This document shows, piece by piece, positions 24,896-32,633 of a DNA stretch of 64,000 nt; positions within the stretch are counted from its first letter, which is position 1, and each line of letters starts with the position of its first letter. The DNA lies in NCBI GenBank assembly GCA_038230655.1, contig JBBRMU010000003.1, positions 1 to 64,000 on the forward strand, read 5' to 3'. This stretch comes from JBBRMU01 sp038230655. GTDB taxonomy: Bacteria; Patescibacteriota; Microgenomatia; UBA1406; GWC2-37-13. The position numbers and the translations under genes were made by a program. The notes under the pieces were generated by a model. That model saw only the letters and a program-made list of their open reading frames with translations, made no database searches and had not been told where the DNA came from.

Positions 24896-26131
24896 ATGAA
24901 ATCCAATCAGTCAACAAACTTTCTTCTTTATTTGTGTGCAGCTATTTTCATCTTTTGGATAGGTACACAGTTTGGAAAATCTCAGCTTTCCTATAATGGA
25001 TCTTTAGTACAAGCCTTCAAAAGTGACTCAAGTAATAAAGACTTTGACATAAATCAACTCCTTGAAACAGTGAAAAAAATCGATGAAAAATATGTCGACA
25101 AGAAAAAAATCGACAAGAAAAAAATGCTTTACGCCGCAATTAAAGGGATGGTCGGAACATTAAATGATCCTTACACTTACTTTTTAACTCCTGATGAAAA
25201 TAAACAACTCAAGAATGAACTTGCGGGAAAACTGGAAGGGATCGGTGCTATGTTGGAGATGAAAGATACCAATATTACCATCATCTCTCTTTTAAAAAAC
25301 TCCCCAGCTGAAGACGCAGGTTTAAAGCCCGGCGATATCATCTCAAAAGTCAATAATACTTCCATGAAAGGTCAAATTTTGACTAAAGTTGTAGCCCAGA
25401 TCCGTGGACCAAAGGGTACAAAAGTCAATTTGGTCGTAGTTCGTGACGGAAAAGAAATTCCTTATACCATCACCCGCGATCAGATTCAAACAAACTCTCT
25501 TGATCTTTCTTATGAAACAGCTGCAAACTGCCAGTCTAACTGTCAAAAAATTGCGCTATTACAGCTACATCAGTTTGGCGACACGAGCAATGATGAGTGG
25601 GATACGGCGGTAGAAGAGGTAAAACAAAAATATGAAAATAAGGAGATAAGCGGGGTGGTCTTGGATTTAAGAAATAATCCAGGAGGATATCTCCAAAGTG
25701 CAGTCTATCTGACCTCTGATTTTATTGATAAAGATAAAGTTATCGTTACTCAAGAGTCAACAAACTCCTCAATTCCTTATTACTCACTTCCTTCCGGAAG
25801 ACTTAAAGACATACCTTTGACCGTTATCGTAAATCAGTACTCTGCCTCTGCGGCTGAAATTATGTCTGGTGCTCTGAAAGACTACAAAAGAGCAGTTTTG
25901 GTGGGAGTAAAGACTTTTGGAAAAGGTTCAGTTCAAGAAGCTGTAGATTTAAGAGAGAGTGCAGGTTTACATGTAACTGTCGCCAAATGGATTCTCCCTA
26001 AAGGAGTTTGGATTAACGGCAAAGGCATAGAGCCAAATGTGAAAGTCGAGAGTGCTTTTAAAGAAAATGACTCTTACTCGAAAGAAAAAGATGCTCAACT
26101 ACAGAAGGCAATAGATTTAGTTATAAAATAA
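24896..26131 (+). CDS. C-terminal processing protease (S41 family)
   Basis: A 411-residue secreted or anchored serine protease with an N-terminal hydrophobic helix (about 9-23). The order is a helical N-domain ('DPYTYFLTPDE'), a PDZ domain (about 110-190; 'SPAEDAGLKPGDIISKVN'), then the peptidase core with 'GVVLDLRNNPGG', the Ser in 'NQYSASAAEIMSGAL' (Ser316 or 318) and the Lys in 'KTFGKGSVQ' (Lys343). These enzymes trim C-termini or degrade proteins outside the membrane. A separate HtrA protease follows 92 nt downstream, making a small envelope quality-control pair. Possible hairpin pairing lies after the stop near 26140-26176. Confidence 0.92.
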   Translation: MKSNQSTNFLLYLCAAIFIFWIGTQFGKSQLSYNGSLVQAFKSDSSNKDFDINQLLETVKKIDEKYVDKKKIDKKKMLYAAIKGMVGTLNDPYTYFLTPDENKQLKNELAGKLEGIGAMLEMKDTNITIISLLKNSPAEDAGLKPGDIISKVNNTSMKGQILTKVVAQIRGPKGTKVNLVVVRDGKEIPYTITRDQIQTNSLDLSYETAANCQSNCQKIALLQLHQFGDTSNDEWDTAVEEVKQKYENKEISGVVLDLRNNPGGYLQSAVYLTSDFIDKDKVIVTQESTNSSIPYYSLPSGRLKDIPLTVIVNQYSASAAEIMSGALKDYKRAVLVGVKTFGKGSVQEAVDLRESAGLHVTVAKWILPKGVWINGKGIEPNVKVESAFKENDSYSKEKDAQLQKAIDLVIK

Positions 26132-26223
26132 TACGGTCTGCTGAAATTCAGGTTTTTTTCAGCAATAGAGTGATAAAATGTGTCAGTGCTCATATATAAA
26201 TATTATTTATTCGTTTCTAGTCT

Positions 26224-27366
26224 ATGAAAAAACTCCTACTGGGTTTAGCGATAATAGTAATAATCTTCGCAGCTCTGTCTCAAAATAAATCCTATTCTCT
26301 TAAAAATTTAATCAAAAATCAAGCCTCATCACCTCTCTTTGGTCAGGGTGAAAAACAGAAAGTTGTTTATGAAGAATCTGTTATTACACAGGTAGTTCAA
26401 GACTCTCTCCCTTCTGTCGTCACAATCGGCATTGTTCAGTCTAATGCAGGTTCATCAGATCAATTTAACACGGACCCATTCTCCCCATTTACACCCTTTA
26501 GACAGCCTTCTAAACTGAATGTCGAAAACAATATAGGAAGTGGGTTTATTATCTCTCCTGACGGCTTAGTAATTACTAATAAACATGTTGTCTCAGACAC
26601 AACATCCACATATAAAGTACTGACTAATGACGGCAAGAAATTCGATGTTCAGAAAATATACCGAGACCCTTTAAATGACCTGGCTATCTTAAAAATAAGT
26701 GCTTCAGGCCTGACTCCTCTGAAGCTCGGTGACTCAGCCCATCTAAAATTAGGCCAGTTGACGATTGCTATTGGGACACCACTTGGAGAGTTCAAAAATA
26801 CTATTACTTCAGGAATTGTATCTGGACTTGGACGAGGAATAACGGCTGGATCTCCCTTTGAAGGGTCAGTAGAAAAGCTTGATAATGTCATCCAGACAGA
26901 TGCTGCCATTAGCCCTGGAAACTCTGGAGGTCCGTTGCTTAACTCAAGCGGCCAAGTCATCGGCATAAATACCGCTGTCGCATCTGAAGGCCAAAATATC
27001 GGGTTTGCTATTCCAGTTAATATAATTAAGGGACTTATCTCAAAGTTTGAAAGTAATGGCATGTCTTTTGAAAGGCCATATATAGGTATTCGGTATCAGA
27101 TGATTGATAAACAGTCCGCCATACTTCACGAAGTTGCAGAAGGAGCATATGTTCTTGAAGTTATTCAGGGGAGCCCTGCAGAGAAGGCAAAAATACAGCA
27201 AGAAGATATCGTGACAGAGATTGATGGTAAAAAAGTTTCAACAAGTGATCAAGAAGCCATTACTAAAGTAATATCTGATAAAAAAGTAGGGGATGCAGTC
27301 CTTCTGAAGGTTTGGAGAGTTGGTAATTTCCGAGATGTCACCGTTACTCTTGAAGCTTCACCTTAA
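26224..27366 (+). CDS. HtrA/DegP-family serine protease
   Basis: A 380-residue envelope protease. An N-terminal anchor helix (about 3-19) precedes a trypsin-like domain with the triad His121 ('TNKHVVSD'), Asp152 ('NDLAIL') and Ser234 ('SPGNSGGPLL'), then one C-terminal PDZ domain (about 290-378; 'GSPAEKAKIQQEDIVTEIDG'). Members remove misfolded proteins and some act as chaperones. Unlike E. coli DegP there is only one PDZ, as in DegS-type enzymes. The next gene starts 6 nt after the stop. Confidence 0.92.
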   Translation: MKKLLLGLAIIVIIFAALSQNKSYSLKNLIKNQASSPLFGQGEKQKVVYEESVITQVVQDSLPSVVTIGIVQSNAGSSDQFNTDPFSPFTPFRQPSKLNVENNIGSGFIISPDGLVITNKHVVSDTTSTYKVLTNDGKKFDVQKIYRDPLNDLAILKISASGLTPLKLGDSAHLKLGQLTIAIGTPLGEFKNTITSGIVSGLGRGITAGSPFEGSVEKLDNVIQTDAAISPGNSGGPLLNSSGQVIGINTAVASEGQNIGFAIPVNIIKGLISKFESNGMSFERPYIGIRYQMIDKQSAILHEVAEGAYVLEVIQGSPAEKAKIQQEDIVTEIDGKKVSTSDQEAITKVISDKKVGDAVLLKVWRVGNFRDVTVTLEASP

Positions 27367-27372
27367 CTAATA

Positions 27373-28236
27373 ATGCAGATTAAACCAGTATTAGAACAAG
27401 ATGCGACCGGAATAGTGAAAGAGTCATACCTAGAACTAACTAATGCTTTTCACACTCGCTCGCTACCGATGTTCTTTACTTTTTTGGGGCCATTTCCTGA
27501 GTATTTGACCTACATTACAAAGCAACTAACAACAAATGTAAATGATAATAACTTTAAAATTATTGTCGAAGAAGCCCAAATTGAGTTAAAAACTCTTATC
27601 AAAGATAGTTTAACCTCTTCAGAAGAAAAAAATGAGTGGCTAAAAAGATATAGCAGTTCTCCTTCATTTTATTATTTTAAGAAAGATCTCAATCATATTT
27701 TTTCCACAAATATCAAAATATGTCTCATCTTTATTGCACTGCGAGAAGCTATTAAAGGGTGGGCAGTCGCTGCAAAACAGCTACCTTCAGATACTCCATC
27801 AACATCATCGTCTAAAGAACCAGATGAATATACTGTAAATTCATTCATTTATGAAGGAATTCTTCCCTCACCGCCTAATAAAGAAAAATCAGATACCAAT
27901 TCAAAGGACATTACTAATCAAACAAATGCAATTGCCGTCTCTCAACCTAATGCTATTGAACATAATTTGCTTCCTGTGTACCTACTGATTTGTAGAAGTG
28001 ACTTTTCTGAGCTGATGAAAGAAGAACGTTTCCTCCTTACCCGTGTAACAATCGAAAAACTTTTTTTATCTTATATTGGAATCCTGCCGCATCTAATTTT
28101 TTCGCCAATTAATGTAGTTTTCGATCTAACATCCACGTATAAAAATTTTCCAGATCTCCTCTATCTTCTTTCAGAGCATTTTCCAACCTATGCAGTCCAA
28201 AGGATGATGTTTAGCGCATATATCAATCTTAGCTGA
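27373..28236 (+). CDS. Hypothetical helical protein, possibly DehI-like
   Basis: A 287-residue mostly helical protein that starts 6 nt after htrA. The opening ('VLEQDATGIVKESYLELTNAF' in part, then 'PMFFTFLGPFPEYLTYI') resembles the repeat unit of the halocarboxylic acid dehalogenase DehI fold, where two similar helical halves face each other. The second half begins around residue 185 after a Ser/Asn-rich linker ('SSSKEPDEYTVNSF' region) and again has 'PHLIFSPINVVFD'. The match is weak and catalytic residues cannot be assigned. UGA ends it. Confidence 0.5.
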   Translation: MQIKPVLEQDATGIVKESYLELTNAFHTRSLPMFFTFLGPFPEYLTYITKQLTTNVNDNNFKIIVEEAQIELKTLIKDSLTSSEEKNEWLKRYSSSPSFYYFKKDLNHIFSTNIKICLIFIALREAIKGWAVAAKQLPSDTPSTSSSKEPDEYTVNSFIYEGILPSPPNKEKSDTNSKDITNQTNAIAVSQPNAIEHNLLPVYLLICRSDFSELMKEERFLLTRVTIEKLFLSYIGILPHLIFSPINVVFDLTSTYKNFPDLLYLLSEHFPTYAVQRMMFSAYINLS

Positions 28237-28272
28237 TTTAGGATAAAGAAAAATCGGGTTAGACTGTTTTAT

Positions 28273-28458
28273 ACCTTAGTATTTTATGTGAGACGGTATC
28301 TGAAGGAGTCGGAAAGGAGCTGCGGAAAGGTAATAAAGGTGAGTGTTGAGTAAAAACTCAACGACGTTGGAAATGTAAATTTCCTACGCTAAAAAACACC
28401 TGCTGTAGAATACAGCATACCTCTCCGCAGCTATCGGCAATAGTTAAGACACTAAGGT
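28273..28458. ncRNA. Candidate multibranch structured RNA, about 186 nt
   Basis: Nested perfect stems with no coding sense: ACCTTAGT (28273-28280) with ACTAAGGT (28451-28458); AGCTGCGGA (28318-28326) with TCCGCAGCT (28424-28432); AGGTA (28328-28332) with TACCT (28418-28422); AGGTG (28337-28341) with CACCT (28397-28401). Inside are three hairpins: GTTGAGT-AAAA-ACTCAAC (28345-28362), GGAAAT-GTAA-ATTTCC (28369-28384) and GCTGTA-GAA-TACAGC (28402-28416). The GTAA loop is a GNRA tetraloop on the plus strand, which favours plus-strand transcription; a minus-strand promoter exists for the small gene just beyond. No known family matched by eye. Confidence 0.55.
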
Positions 28459-28466
28459 CTTATTTA

Positions 28467-28628
28467 TCACCTTCTTTGAAAGGAACCACATGGCCTCCCA
28501 TGTTTCTTACTAACACGAATAATCGGTTTCTTTTTGTCTTTAGCTGGAGCGATCTCCTGTCCATTCTTCAAACAAACCACCTCCATCACCCGACGACTTT
28601 CCCGAATAGCGTGTGATTTATGGGCCAT
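28467..28628 (-). CDS. Hypothetical 53-residue basic protein
   Basis: A short ORF with a strong Shine-Dalgarno, AAGGAGG 5 nt before the ATG. It is rich in Lys, Arg and His ('MAHKSHAIRESRRVMEVVC', 'KHGRPCGSFQRR') with two Cys, and could bind nucleic acid. No family is recognised. An extended -10 lies upstream at 28671-28679. It reads toward the structured element at 28273-28458, ending 9 nt from its outer stem, so the element could be its 3' region. Confidence 0.5.
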   Translation of the reverse strand: MAHKSHAIRESRRVMEVVCLKNGQEIAPAKDKKKPIIRVSKKHGRPCGSFQRR

Positions 28629-28670
28629 GATGGCCTCCTTGTTTAGATTTGGTTGTTGCCAACCACGATT

Positions 28671-28679
28671 ATTGTATCA
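28671..28679 (-). promoter_or_regulatory. Extended -10 promoter TGATACAAT
   Basis: On the minus strand TG, one base, TACAAT: the extended -10 form. It lies about 42 nt before the small gene at 28467-28628 and would give a leadered message with a Shine-Dalgarno, unlike the leaderless majority. Confidence 0.5.
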
Positions 28680-28819
28680 TATCCAATTTTAAATGATTGT
28701 AGATTACAGAATTTTTGCCAATGTTTATTTATAGTTTATTAGTTAGCTCATATATAGTTAATAAAAATACGGTAACTTTTTTCCTTAATATTACTTAAAA
28801 GTAGTTTATAATAGGAAGT

Positions 28820-30067
28820 ATGGGCGATCAGATACAAACACTGAAGGGATTTCGCGATTTTGTCGGAAGTCAAGCAAGAAAAAGAAAGTGGTTAATTAAA
28901 AAAATCGAGACAGTCTTTGAACGCTTCGGCTATGAACCCCTGGAGACACCCGCACTCGAATATGAATCACTTTTATTAGGCAAATATGGAACAGAAGCGG
29001 ATAAATTAATCTATGGATTTGAAGATCGAGGCGGGAGAAGAGTTGCCTTACGTTATGATCAAACAATTCCAACTGCTCGAGTGATTTCAGAGTACCAAAA
29101 CCAGTTAGCTCTCCCGTATAAAAGATACCAAATGCAACAGGTTTGGCGTGCTGATAAGCCCCAAAAAGGTAGGTATAGAGAATTTTTACAATGCGATGCC
29201 GACATAATCGGAACAACAGCAATTTCAGCAGAAGCAGAAATCCTTACCTTATACGCGGCTATTTATACTGAAATTGGACTCGACTCTCTTAAAATTAAGG
29301 TAAATGATAGGGAAGATCTCATAAAAACTCTTGAAACAACTGGAATCCCTCTGGATAAAATCTTCACCGTAATCCAAACCATCGATAAACTGGATAAAAA
29401 ATCTAAGGACGAAGTCAGAGATGAGCTTGGTCAAAAAGGAATCGAATCAGAAGTTGCAAAGTCATTACTTTCGACCTTGGAATCTCAAAAAGTTTCTGAG
29501 AAACTTCAAAAAATTATTTCCCTAGCAGAGAGCATGGGTGTGAAAAAAGAGATCTTTACTTTTTCCCCTACCTTAGCCCGAGGACTCGACTACTATACTG
29601 GAATGATTTTTGAGGGGTTTATTCCTGAGTATAAAGGTGGCTCTGTTGGCGGAGGAGGGAGATATGATAAATTACTCAAACAACTGGTTGAAGTTGAGTT
29701 ACCCGCTGTTGGTTTCGGCTTAGGATTTGACCGTACATTAGAAGCCGCAGAACAACTGGATAAAGTCCCATCACTTGTTACAACTGCTCTCGTACTTGTT
29801 ACAGTATTCTCCCCTGAGTTAACTGATAAATCAATTGAGGTGGCAAATTACTTAAGATACAACAAAGTGCCAACAGAAATATATCTGGATAGTGAAAAGA
29901 AACTTGATAGGCAACTTAAGTATGCTAACAAAAAAGATATTCCTTTTGTCATTATCATCGGCCCTGAAGAAGTAGGAAAAAATATTGTTAAGCTGAAAGA
30001 TATGAGAAGCGGGGACCAAAAGAGTATAGAACTATCCGAATGTATATCTTCAATCTTAAGCCGATAA
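28820..30067 (+). CDS. hisS: Histidyl-tRNA synthetase
   Basis: Class II synthetase that charges tRNA-His. Visible are 'LKGFRDFVGSQARKRKWL' at the start, motif 2 in 'QVWRADKPQKGRYREFLQCDADIIG' (quoted in part), the histidine-A loop 'ARGLDYYTGMIFEGF', motif 3 'PAVGFGLGFDRTLEA', and a C-terminal anticodon domain. 415 residues is normal. TATAAT at 28807-28812 ends 7 nt before the ATG. A release-factor gene follows with its own -10. Confidence 0.95.
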   Translation: MGDQIQTLKGFRDFVGSQARKRKWLIKKIETVFERFGYEPLETPALEYESLLLGKYGTEADKLIYGFEDRGGRRVALRYDQTIPTARVISEYQNQLALPYKRYQMQQVWRADKPQKGRYREFLQCDADIIGTTAISAEAEILTLYAAIYTEIGLDSLKIKVNDREDLIKTLETTGIPLDKIFTVIQTIDKLDKKSKDEVRDELGQKGIESEVAKSLLSTLESQKVSEKLQKIISLAESMGVKKEIFTFSPTLARGLDYYTGMIFEGFIPEYKGGSVGGGGRYDKLLKQLVEVELPAVGFGLGFDRTLEAAEQLDKVPSLVTTALVLVTVFSPELTDKSIEVANYLRYNKVPTEIYLDSEKKLDRQLKYANKKDIPFVIIIGPEEVGKNIVKLKDMRSGDQKSIELSECISSILSR

Positions 30068-30091
30068 CAGCTTAAATCTGAAATAATCAAC

Positions 30092-30097
30092 TATAAT
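30092..30097 (+). promoter_or_regulatory. -10 box TATAAT of the release-factor gene
   Basis: Exact TATAAT 7 nt before the ATG at 30105. It shows that the short N-terminus of this release factor is the true gene start and not a misplaced one. Confidence 0.6.
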
Positions 30098-30104
30098 ATC
30101 CTAT

Positions 30105-30797
30105 ATGCAAGTAAACCCAAATGTTGTCATTATAGAAGCGATTCCAGGAGTAGGCGGAGATGAGTCTAAACTTTGGTACCAAGAGCTTCTTTTTTCGTAT
30201 TTAAAGTTTGCTGAACGGAGAGGTTATACATATACCTACCTGGACGACAATATTGTTAAAGTCACAGGAGAAGGAGCTTATAATTTGTTCAAGAATGAGA
30301 CAGGAGTACATCGAGTACAACGTATTCCGACAACTGAAAGAAAAGGGAGAATTCATACTTCCACCTGTGTTATGGTTGTCTATCCTCAGATTACTCAATC
30401 AGATGTAGATATCAGACCAAATGAACTGGACTGGCAGTTCTATAGAGCAGGTGGACATGGTGGACAGAACGTCAATAAGGTTTCAACTGCGGTGAGGTTA
30501 ACCCATAAACCAACTGGGATTGTTGTTACCGCAAGTAGAGAACGGTATCAGGAAGCTAATAGAAAGATCGCTTTGGAACTTCTTGGAGGAAAACTATTTC
30601 AACTTGAGGAGGAAAAAAAGAAAGGTATGATGCACTCGTATGTTCAAGATATTGGATCCGGAGAACGAGCAGATAAAATTAGAACATATAACTTTCCTCA
30701 AAACCGACTAACAGATCACAGGATTAATAAAAGCTTCCATAACCTTGAGGAAATTATTGAGCAAGGAAAGTGGGAAAAGGTATTTATTAATTCCTAA
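30105..30797 (+). CDS. Peptide chain release factor, RF1-like, lacking the N-terminal domain
   Basis: Hydrolyses the finished peptide at stop codons. The catalytic loop is 'RAGGHGGQNVNKV', with the GGQ motif, and the domain 2 region has 'TGVHRVQRIPTTERKGRIHTS' in part, where Pro-Thr-Thr fits the PxT stop-recognition motif of RF1 rather than SPF of RF2. The 230 residues lack the roughly 100-residue helical domain 1 of full RF1/RF2. The TATAAT immediately upstream rules out a missed start. It may be the cell's working RF1 in trimmed form or a rescue factor; other release factors are not in the window. Confidence 0.8.
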   Translation: MQVNPNVVIIEAIPGVGGDESKLWYQELLFSYLKFAERRGYTYTYLDDNIVKVTGEGAYNLFKNETGVHRVQRIPTTERKGRIHTSTCVMVVYPQITQSDVDIRPNELDWQFYRAGGHGGQNVNKVSTAVRLTHKPTGIVVTASRERYQEANRKIALELLGGKLFQLEEEKKKGMMHSYVQDIGSGERADKIRTYNFPQNRLTDHRINKSFHNLEEIIEQGKWEKVFINS

Positions 30798-30810
30798 ACT
30801 ATCTTTTGGT

Positions 30811-32196
30811 CTATCGGGTTACAGAAATTTTTTCTCCGTTTTCAGCAAGTGGAGCAATCACCGTTACTCTATTGATGGCATCTCGTGTCATCTTATACCC
30901 AGTATCCCATTTATGAGCGCATTTATTAGGAGTAATATCCTCAACATGTAATGATGGGTCGGTAGGTAAGGCAGGGATATAGTTCGGCACTAATTTGCTA
31001 CATATAGTCGGCATAGTTTTACTGCTGACAGATGTTATTATTCCAGGTCCTAATCTATTTATTTCTGAAGGGAGAATTCCTTTATTCTCAGCAGCATAAG
31101 CACCTACTGCATTCAGGATTTGTACGACTGCACTACGCCTCTTAGTATTATCAGCAGACTGAAACTGGCTTCCCGGAATCACTGAGCCCGATGAACTTGC
31201 CATCTCTACGGATAATGACTTAAATACATCTTGAATATTTTGTGGATTATCCGGCTTTTTAACAATTACCTCTTTTCCAAAATCAGATAGTTTAAGTAAC
31301 ATGGTTACTGGTGTCTTTTTTGTCAAAGGAGCAGGAAAAGGAGTCATTGAAGAGTAGTCTGATCTCATCGACGGACTCATAGGACTTGCGGGTTTGAAAC
31401 TGTAGGAAATACTGATTTTTCGCATATAATAGTCATTTACATCAATCCAAGAATCTACGGTAAAATCCGTAATTATATCTGAGATTTTAAAGGGACTATT
31501 TGAGATATTTTTATACTGAGGATAGTATTTCTCTGATAGATTCGTAAAAAGACTATCCAAAATTTCATCAGTCGGAGAGAAATGTACCTTATATGTTCGA
31601 AACTCATCAACTGTAGCATTCTCAACTTTAATTGCCTTAGAAAACTGTTTTTCATTTAGCACAGAAAAAAAATTATCTATAAACTCTTCAGTCAGTGGTT
31701 TTGTAGTCTGTTTTTGTTTTAGTTCTTTTCGGGCTTCAGTTTCCATTGGAGTACTGCCAAAGTAAAGCCATTTATTCATAAATTTCATCTGTATTTTTTC
31801 GGTATAACCAATTTGAGTAAGCATCAGTTTGATGAATGAGGGAATAGTATCAATCTTAAAATATACGAAATGATCTTTAGCCAGAGTATTGATCAGGAGC
31901 TCCTTTGAGGTAGTGGTAAGAGATATTGTCGGGTTCGTTGAATCTGTATAGTCAACAGGGCCTTTTACTGCTAAGTCAAATCCATTGCTTCCGATTATTT
32001 GGGACAACTCATTGGAGCTTGAGGCAATGGAAAGATCAAAGAAAAACTTTTTAACAGTTGTGTGCGCTTTAATAGTAGCACTCAGTAAATATCTCGGAGT
32101 CTTTGGCATAAAAGGAATACTCATAACGATATTGGTAATCTTATCCTGTAAGGGTCTATTATTTAAATTAATTTTGTCATATGCGACCAGCGTCAT
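30811..32196 (-). CDS. Large C-terminal part of a frameshifted membrane protein with pilin-like end
   Basis: A 461-residue extracellular-type sequence rich in Ser, Thr and Pro. The last 140 residues look like the globular domain of type II secretion/pilin-like proteins in this lineage ('RRSAVVQILNAVGAYAAENKG', here in part, and the Cys/Pro loop 'TICSKLVPNYIPALPTDPS'). It lacks a start signal of its own. The frame runs on upstream of its ATG as 'LGLIFAS' and would join the membrane helix at the end of the gene at 32214-32522 if one T were added to the T6 run (A6 at 32216-32221 on the plus strand). I regard the two as one broken gene. Function unknown. Confidence 0.6.
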   Translation of the reverse strand: MTLVAYDKINLNNRPLQDKITNIVMSIPFMPKTPRYLLSATIKAHTTVKKFFFDLSIASSSNELSQIIGSNGFDLAVKGPVDYTDSTNPTISLTTTSKELLINTLAKDHFVYFKIDTIPSFIKLMLTQIGYTEKIQMKFMNKWLYFGSTPMETEARKELKQKQTTKPLTEEFIDNFFSVLNEKQFSKAIKVENATVDEFRTYKVHFSPTDEILDSLFTNLSEKYYPQYKNISNSPFKISDIITDFTVDSWIDVNDYYMRKISISYSFKPASPMSPSMRSDYSSMTPFPAPLTKKTPVTMLLKLSDFGKEVIVKKPDNPQNIQDVFKSLSVEMASSSGSVIPGSQFQSADNTKRRSAVVQILNAVGAYAAENKGILPSEINRLGPGIITSVSSKTMPTICSKLVPNYIPALPTDPSLHVEDITPNKCAHKWDTGYKMTRDAINRVTVIAPLAENGEKISVTR

Positions 32197-32213
32197 TGAT
32201 GCAAATATAAGTC

Positions 32214-32522
32214 CTAAAAAAGAATAGGAGCCAATATAAAAAGAATGAGAAACGCATTTCCTCTCGGATGCACACTTACGGAATTCCCTGAATTTATAGT
32301 CACGAAACTACCACTTGAGGCTTGAGGAGTTGAGACTGGTACGGATGTAGACGGAAAGATAATTGGTGTCGTGATGTTTGTTTTTGGAAGATACCACTCT
32401 GTAACTTCAGCTAGCTTAGATGCATCCCAGCCTTTTTGACTTAGCTGGGCGATCACAGCATCATTATTTAGACCCAATTTTTTACATTGTTCAAGATAGT
32501 CTATAACCTCTTTTGTTAGCAT
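32214..32522 (-). CDS. N-terminal part of the frameshifted membrane protein
   Basis: A 102-residue piece. It begins with a helical unit ('YLEQCKKLGLNNDAVIAQL' and 'GWDASKLAEVTEWYLPK') of a kind that often precedes a membrane helix in Microgenomates proteins, then a Pro/Ser/Thr linker, then 'NAFLILFILAPILF' and stop. The helix is cut short. Adding one base to the T6 run just before the stop continues it as 'LGLIFASMTLVAYD' into the next frame. A TTGACA-17-CAGAAT promoter (32532-32560) precedes the ATG by 9 nt, so this end is the real gene start. Confidence 0.6.
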   Translation of the reverse strand: MLTKEVIDYLEQCKKLGLNNDAVIAQLSQKGWDASKLAEVTEWYLPKTNITTPIIFPSTSVPVSTPQASSGSFVTINSGNSVSVHPRGNAFLILFILAPILF

Positions 32523-32633
32523 AGCTTACTTATTCTGTAATAATTTCGCTGTGATGTCAAATGCATTTCTATCTAGAATCAATTATCTGAAGAAAGTATT
32601 TGCCAGAGTAAATTTATGATAAAATTAGTGGTA

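Noticed and set aside
26649..27062. 137-residue antisense ORF within htrA
   Set aside because: A shadow of the strongly supported htrA frame, with no promoter or ribosome site and no family resemblance.
28273..28819. T-box or other riboswitch controlling hisS
   Set aside because: No T-box sequence or specifier loop is visible, and hisS has its own TATAAT 7 nt from the ATG, leaving no leader to regulate.
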